Source: Acholoe squamosa (lineage: Eukaryota; Annelida; Polychaeta; Phyllodocida; Polynoidae). From it: DNA of 64,000 nucleotides. The position numbers and the translations under genes are program-made. The notes beneath the pieces were generated by a model. The model ran no database searches. It was not told where the DNA came from and was given only the letters and a program-made list of their open reading frames with translations. The stretch spans positions 22,129,830 through 22,193,829 of the forward strand of contig OX439040.1 in NCBI GenBank assembly GCA_949317995.1. Reading direction: 5' to 3'. Positions 59,175-64,000 of the stretch are shown here, piece by piece. Positions within the stretch are counted from its first letter, which is position 1. Every line of letters begins with the position of its first letter.

Positions 59175-61240
59175 GGTGTAAGCAGCTACTGTTATAAAGA
59201 GGATTCTGGAATGTCATCTGTGTCATTTTATTTCTATAGGTGTAGGAGAAATACAATATGCATCGGTTGGTGGGGGGGGGGCTATAGATTCATAAAGGCT
59301 CTATAAAGGAATTTTAGTAGGTGCGTGTGGGGGGGGGGGCTGATCCCAGACGGTCTGACACCCTATTGATGTTGGTGTGATGATACAAAACAACATAACA
59401 TAATGTCATACTGATTCAGTTAAAGCAGAGAGCCTTACACCTTATTCTCAAGGGAGAATTATCTCAGGTCTAAGGGTGGTTGAAGATCCCCTTGTAGAAG
59501 ACATGGTTAAATGGAGGTGTGGTTTCAAATGTACTATTTCTTCTCTCCACTGTCCATCGTGATAGATGTCCATATCGGAAATATCTAAGGTATGTCCGAC
59601 TCATACTTTGCTATGTGATATCAGAGTTCAAAGTACTTCATGCTTCACCCAAAGCATCTAATAAATATCATAAATCAAACACCCACCTAACACACTACAT
59701 CAACCCAATACATCAGGAGGGCATTTCTCAAGATGGTACGACTAGACACAACCAGTGTGACTTGAAACCCTCAGTATCAGAGTGGGTGATCGTAGGTAAC
59801 ACACTATGACTACTCTGTACGATCAGCACTTAAGGCAGTAATTACATAGGGTTTGGTAGGGCAGTCGTACCAGTGCAATTATTAGTGACCACTAGTATAA
59901 TGGTGAGCAGACCCAAAAGGCCCTAAATAGGCACATCACAAGATGTCCATCAAATAGATTTATTCACGCAGGCCCAAAATAGCCACATCGCAAGATGCCT
60001 ATCGAAGAGATTTATTGATTTAAACAAATCACTTCCATTTACATGGTATATGTGTACCCCAATCGCTTTTATCAGATCATTAAAAATATTGAGTACACTG
60101 TGAACACCAGTTTATCTTCCTTGCCAATTCTTGCATGAAGATCAGATCTGAAGTAAATCTATTACACGACCATGAACTATTGTGTGCTATATGCTTAACA
60201 CATTAACTCGCCAGCTGAGTATTCAATACACTTAGGTCAAAATCTAAATAAAAAATACTTTAAGATCTTGACCAAGATTAAAAGAAAGAAAAGCGTCAAG
60301 ATCAAAATAAGAATGTCTTAGTTTACATATAGTATTGTGATTTCGATCTATCAAAGGAATGGCGAGGTACTAGTTTCAAGACACTGATGATTGACTTATA
60401 TTTAAAAGAATCAATATGATATATTCACGTAGACACGTAACTGTCCAGGGATGAGGTAATACTTTTGAACAGTATTCTTTTAGAGGGCACATAATAGCTT
60501 TTATGTCCATTGTCCTCATAATGAATAAATCTAAGTCCCCAGGGCTACATTGAAGTACCCTATCCTAGCCCTGTGCGGTTGGCTGAGTGTGAATAACTCA
60601 CTCCCTCAGTATACTGGCGAGTTACTCACTCGTGCTGTATTGATGCATCATTATACGCAAACAATCGGCCATTTCAAAGCACACTCCGATTTTCTCTTAA
60701 AGAACTGAGGCCTACCAAGTCGGGCAATACAGGAGGTTCACTATAACAACAACCCCATGATATGTATCAACCCATTAGAGGCGGGATTAGAGGCCGTATG
60801 GTGTCCCCAAGCGCATCTTGGGGGAGTATATAAACAGGTGGCGAAAATGATACATGAATTCAGCACGAGTGAGTTACTCGCCATTGAATGCTGCATACAG
60901 GCATCGTATCGACTATTGCGTGGCGTATTAACCATTGTGAGCCTGCTATCATATAATATTAAAGGGTTAAATAGTTTGAAACATAGGCGCAGCAACCCTC
61001 TGCCTCTCGGACGATTACATATTCCCGAATTTGTGGACAAAGTTCTAATAGCTAGTAACGTAAGAACAACATCGACGTCAACCATTTAATAGAATCTGGC
61101 CTAGAAATCATTTTATCCATATCTTTGATTAGACTGCCCAAACCCTACTTACCAATTCATCCATCCCAATGCCAAGTTATATCCAATGTGTACTAATCCC
61201 TCTACCACCTCTGTAGACCTATCTAGTCAGGTACATAGGT
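59175..61240. other. No recognised gene
   Basis: G-runs at 59268-59280 and 59329-59338; otherwise AT-rich. Opposing open frames at 60741-61089 have no supportable structure. Confidence 0.35.
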
Positions 61241-61800
61241 GCCAGCGACAGGTACTCCAGCGGCTGGGGGTTAGATCTATGGGGCTGTGAGTTGCTCGGG
61301 ACAGCTCACAGAAGACTCAGGAGCATACTAACACAGATCACATATTGACCTTTACTACATCCAAAGTTGTTGAACCAGCTCTGGGACTGAGTGAGTCAGC
61401 CCTCCAGGGCTATAAAAGTGAGCAACTCATGAGCTGATGATTCAGTGAATAATCCTGTAATATTGGTACTCCAGTAGTGAGTGATTTGTGAGCTGCTCCC
61501 CACACACCAACAATGCAGTGGTATACTGAGGTACGTGAGCAGTTCCTCTGGGTGTATGCAGTAGATGTTTTGGTGGGTGAGTGGGATGAGCAGCTCATAG
61601 GGGTGCAGCATGCAGCAGTAGCACGAGCATATCAAAAGAAGAGCGAGTTGCTCATGGGTTTGCGCTCATCTCAAGCAGACCTGCTCGTCCAGCGCAGCAC
61701 GTGCGCGCGGGTCTGTTACCCGAAATAGGGCGTGTCTAGGGTTACCTTGGCGACGGGCGAGCAGCTCTGAGCTGGTAGGTGAGAGAAGGGGAGCAGATGG
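61241..61800. other. Cluster of GAGCAGCTC-like palindromic motifs
   Basis: Variants such as GAGTTGCTC, GAGCAACTC, GAGCTGCTC, GAGCAGTTC, GAGCAGCTC and GAGCTGATG recur about ten times in 560 bases on both strands. Open frames here encode Ser/Glu-Leu-Leu repeats from the motif. It is either an old short-period repeat or a binding-site cluster. Confidence 0.45.
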
Positions 61801-62585
61801 GAAGTGCTCACCTCCACCACGAGTTATCATCTGACATTGGGTAGTGGCTGTCTTCTCCACTTGTATGTATTTGCTCTTTACTCCTGTGTGCCATCTGAAA
61901 ATTGTGTGTGTGTGTGTGGGGGGGGGCACTCTCCCCTCTAAAAATGATGAGGTTTATAATTTGAAATGGTTGGGGGGGGGGCTATGTGCAATTATTGGGG
62001 TGGATGGGTTGATAGGGGTTGGGTCAAGGCAGCCGCCAATAGTGAATCTGATGTCATTTCCACACGTGACTTGGGCATATCCTTGTCATGGACAAACTAT
62101 ACAATATGTACATCGCTCAATGTTATAGGTCTTGTTCTCTCTCACTAACTCTTTTTTTTTTGTATCCTCTGATACCATGGAAATAACAAACCTTCATTAG
62201 ATTAAATACTAGACTAAAAAGAAAACACAAAAGAAAAAGAAATAGCAGAAACAACACTGGTAAATTTTCTGTGGAGTGCCCCCAGCAACCGAGCACCTCA
62301 CATCATGCTATATCTCTGGAACAGCATCCCTCTCCCTCCAAACCCGTCTCCAGGCCCTAACTCTGCTATACCCCATGACTGGGACTACCTCAGATGATTC
62401 AATAACATAGAACCATCCCCCACACACATCTAGGGGTCAGGTACTAAAGGTCAAAAGGTCATCAGACAGAAGGGACTGGGTTATGACGTAGGGAGAGGGG
62501 AAAGATGGACATAGCGGTGGATTACTTCCAGAAGGAGTTTCAGGGGAAGATGATGTTTACCTTTCTATGAGAGGGTTTTAACCAT
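61801..62585. other. No recognised gene
   Basis: GT-rich and G-rich runs at 61904-61926 and 61972-61981; nothing else supported. Confidence 0.35.
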
Positions 62586-62942
62586 TTAACCCTTTGAGGT
62601 TTGCACATTACTTTAATGTATCATATGACTCCTTTACAACCCAAAGGATCGACATTGCACTCGAAAGGACTGCCTTGGTGCATCAGGACAGCCAAGGACC
62701 AATAATCTGGTGGTAGCATGCAGCCCATACAAGCCTAAAAATAATCAAGGCATGATGATTTAATGTAACTTTTTTGGCAATGATGGATGAATACAACCCA
62801 TTCATTCATGCATCACACATGATATTGATGTAGTCAATTGAGCATCAGTAATGTGTATACACCACGGATACACCAGAAATGCATTGGTGCATCATAATGA
62901 CAAGAGATTCCTTGGCCAACACGACGTCCTTAAGGGGTTAAA
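62586..62942. mobile_element. MITE with TTAACCCTTTGAGG termini
   Basis: TTAACCCTTTGAGG at the left and CCTTAAGGGGTTAA at the right are inverted. The interior is rich in TGCATCA, as in the element at 37062-37243. Confidence 0.55.
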
Positions 62943-64000
62943 CAGAAGGGAGGTAAGAGGGATGGGTATATGATGATGATAGGTCCACGATGAGTAGTTT
63001 GAAATAGCCATATTGCCTGAATTATGACTGCTTGCCATGAATTATCTCAGGCGTTACAGGGGAGAGGGAGCAGTAGGCCAAGACCAGTCCTTCTTTTCTT
63101 TTCTTTTTTAAATTGTCTAATGACGTAATTTGGTTCTTCAGGATTCCTCAACACAATAATCTACCTCGATGCTTACTCTGCCCCCTCTTGTTTGTAGAGC
63201 AATGTGCATATATGCAAAGTTCTGACATTACACTGTAATTAGTGATTTGATATTCATAGAATTCTCCTCCGTAAATGTACAATCCTGTTGTTCAATAGAT
63301 TAAGTAAAACTGAAACAAAAGAACGGTGCATAAGAAAGGAAAATATGGCTAATGGGTTTCCTTCAAGTCTTGTCATTGTGGGAAATCCAGGTAACCTGTG
63401 GTACGAAATCACCAAACAGCGGGTGATTAAAGGCCTGGACATTTGTCATTTCATCGGAAACTGGGTATCTTTGTCCACAGATCTCTGGAAACCCCAAACC
63501 TAAACAAAGCAGATAGTGTTGGGTTGATGGCTGGAGTGTGGGTACCAGGGAACTTGTTGTCCTCATAACAGATATATATTAAAACACACAATACGCTCTG
63601 TCCTAAAGGGTGCCCTGGGGAAAGGATCAGAAGTATCAGGGATCCTTGGCATCTGAATAAACACTTCACCCTATTCTGGGAAGAAATCTAAGCTTACTCT
63701 TCAACTTGGTATGCTTTTAAGATACCCACCCCATGTTAACCCCATTTTTCCATTGGTGAAAACAAGCCCGTCTTCGCCCCTTGGGGACTATTTGAAAAAT
63801 ATATCTCTTAAACTTAACCTTGATGCATGGAACACCAGAAATGGCCAGTGTCTTTTGATCTGTCCTAAAATATGAGAATGGGCTGTGATTACTTTTGGAG
63901 TGGGAGCTACAAAATTTTAAATTCAACAAAAACACCATTCCCCCAAAGCTGATGGCAAGGAAATCGGGTACCCATTCCTTACCCCTATCTCCTATGAGAA
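62943..64000. other. No recognised gene
   Basis: AT-rich DNA. Short opposing frames at 63254-63669 lack splice or family support. Confidence 0.35.

Overview
The window looks like nuclear DNA of an invertebrate animal. It has long AT-rich introns with GT-AG boundaries, many tRNA-derived SINEs, short inverted-repeat DNA elements (MITEs), LINE remnants, microsatellites, and no bacterial-style gene packing. The main gene is an ortholog of the vertebrate PI3K adaptor BCAP/PIK3AP1 (relatives: BANK1 and fly Dof/stumps). An invertebrate deuterostome such as a lancelet, echinoderm or hemichordate would fit, but the sequence does not fix the phylum and a lophotrochozoan is not excluded.

Layout. 1-14.0 kb: repeat-rich DNA with several MITE families, a broken LINE (about 10.2-11.8 kb) and one weak exon candidate near 4.13-4.24 kb. 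14.08-15.86 kb (minus strand): a compact two-exon gene for a 107-residue secreted precursor. It has a signal peptide, an acidic pro-segment, an RxKR processing site and a 45-residue, cysteine-free tail with 21 arginines, and resembles an antimicrobial-peptide precursor. 16.1-17.1 kb: a fold-back element whose arms are tandem repeats. 17.7-18.4 kb: the 3' end of a second LINE. 21.5-47.4 kb (minus strand): the BCAP-like gene, reconstructed here as 15 coding exons that join in phase into 1118 codons plus stop. 47.4-64 kb: mostly repeats, including a 41-bp minisatellite and a 900-bp MITE carrying a SINE insertion. The empty counterpart of that insertion lies in the BCAP intron 1, about 11 kb away.

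BCAP-like protein, in order: an arginine-rich N-terminus with one YxxM motif, a TIR-like domain, the DBB region, an ankyrin segment, five more YxxM (PI3K p85 SH2) motifs between residues 470 and 593, a conserved charged helical block, then a long Ser/Pro-rich tail ending in a PPVPPR SH3-ligand motif. It is expected to act in the cytosol, coupling receptor and tyrosine-kinase signalling to PI3K. The arginine-rich secreted precursor could be an innate-immune effector, but no sequence link between the two genes is seen; they are simply neighbours on the same strand.

No virus-like or LTR element was recognised. Exon coordinates were read by eye from splice consensus and phase, so they are predictions.
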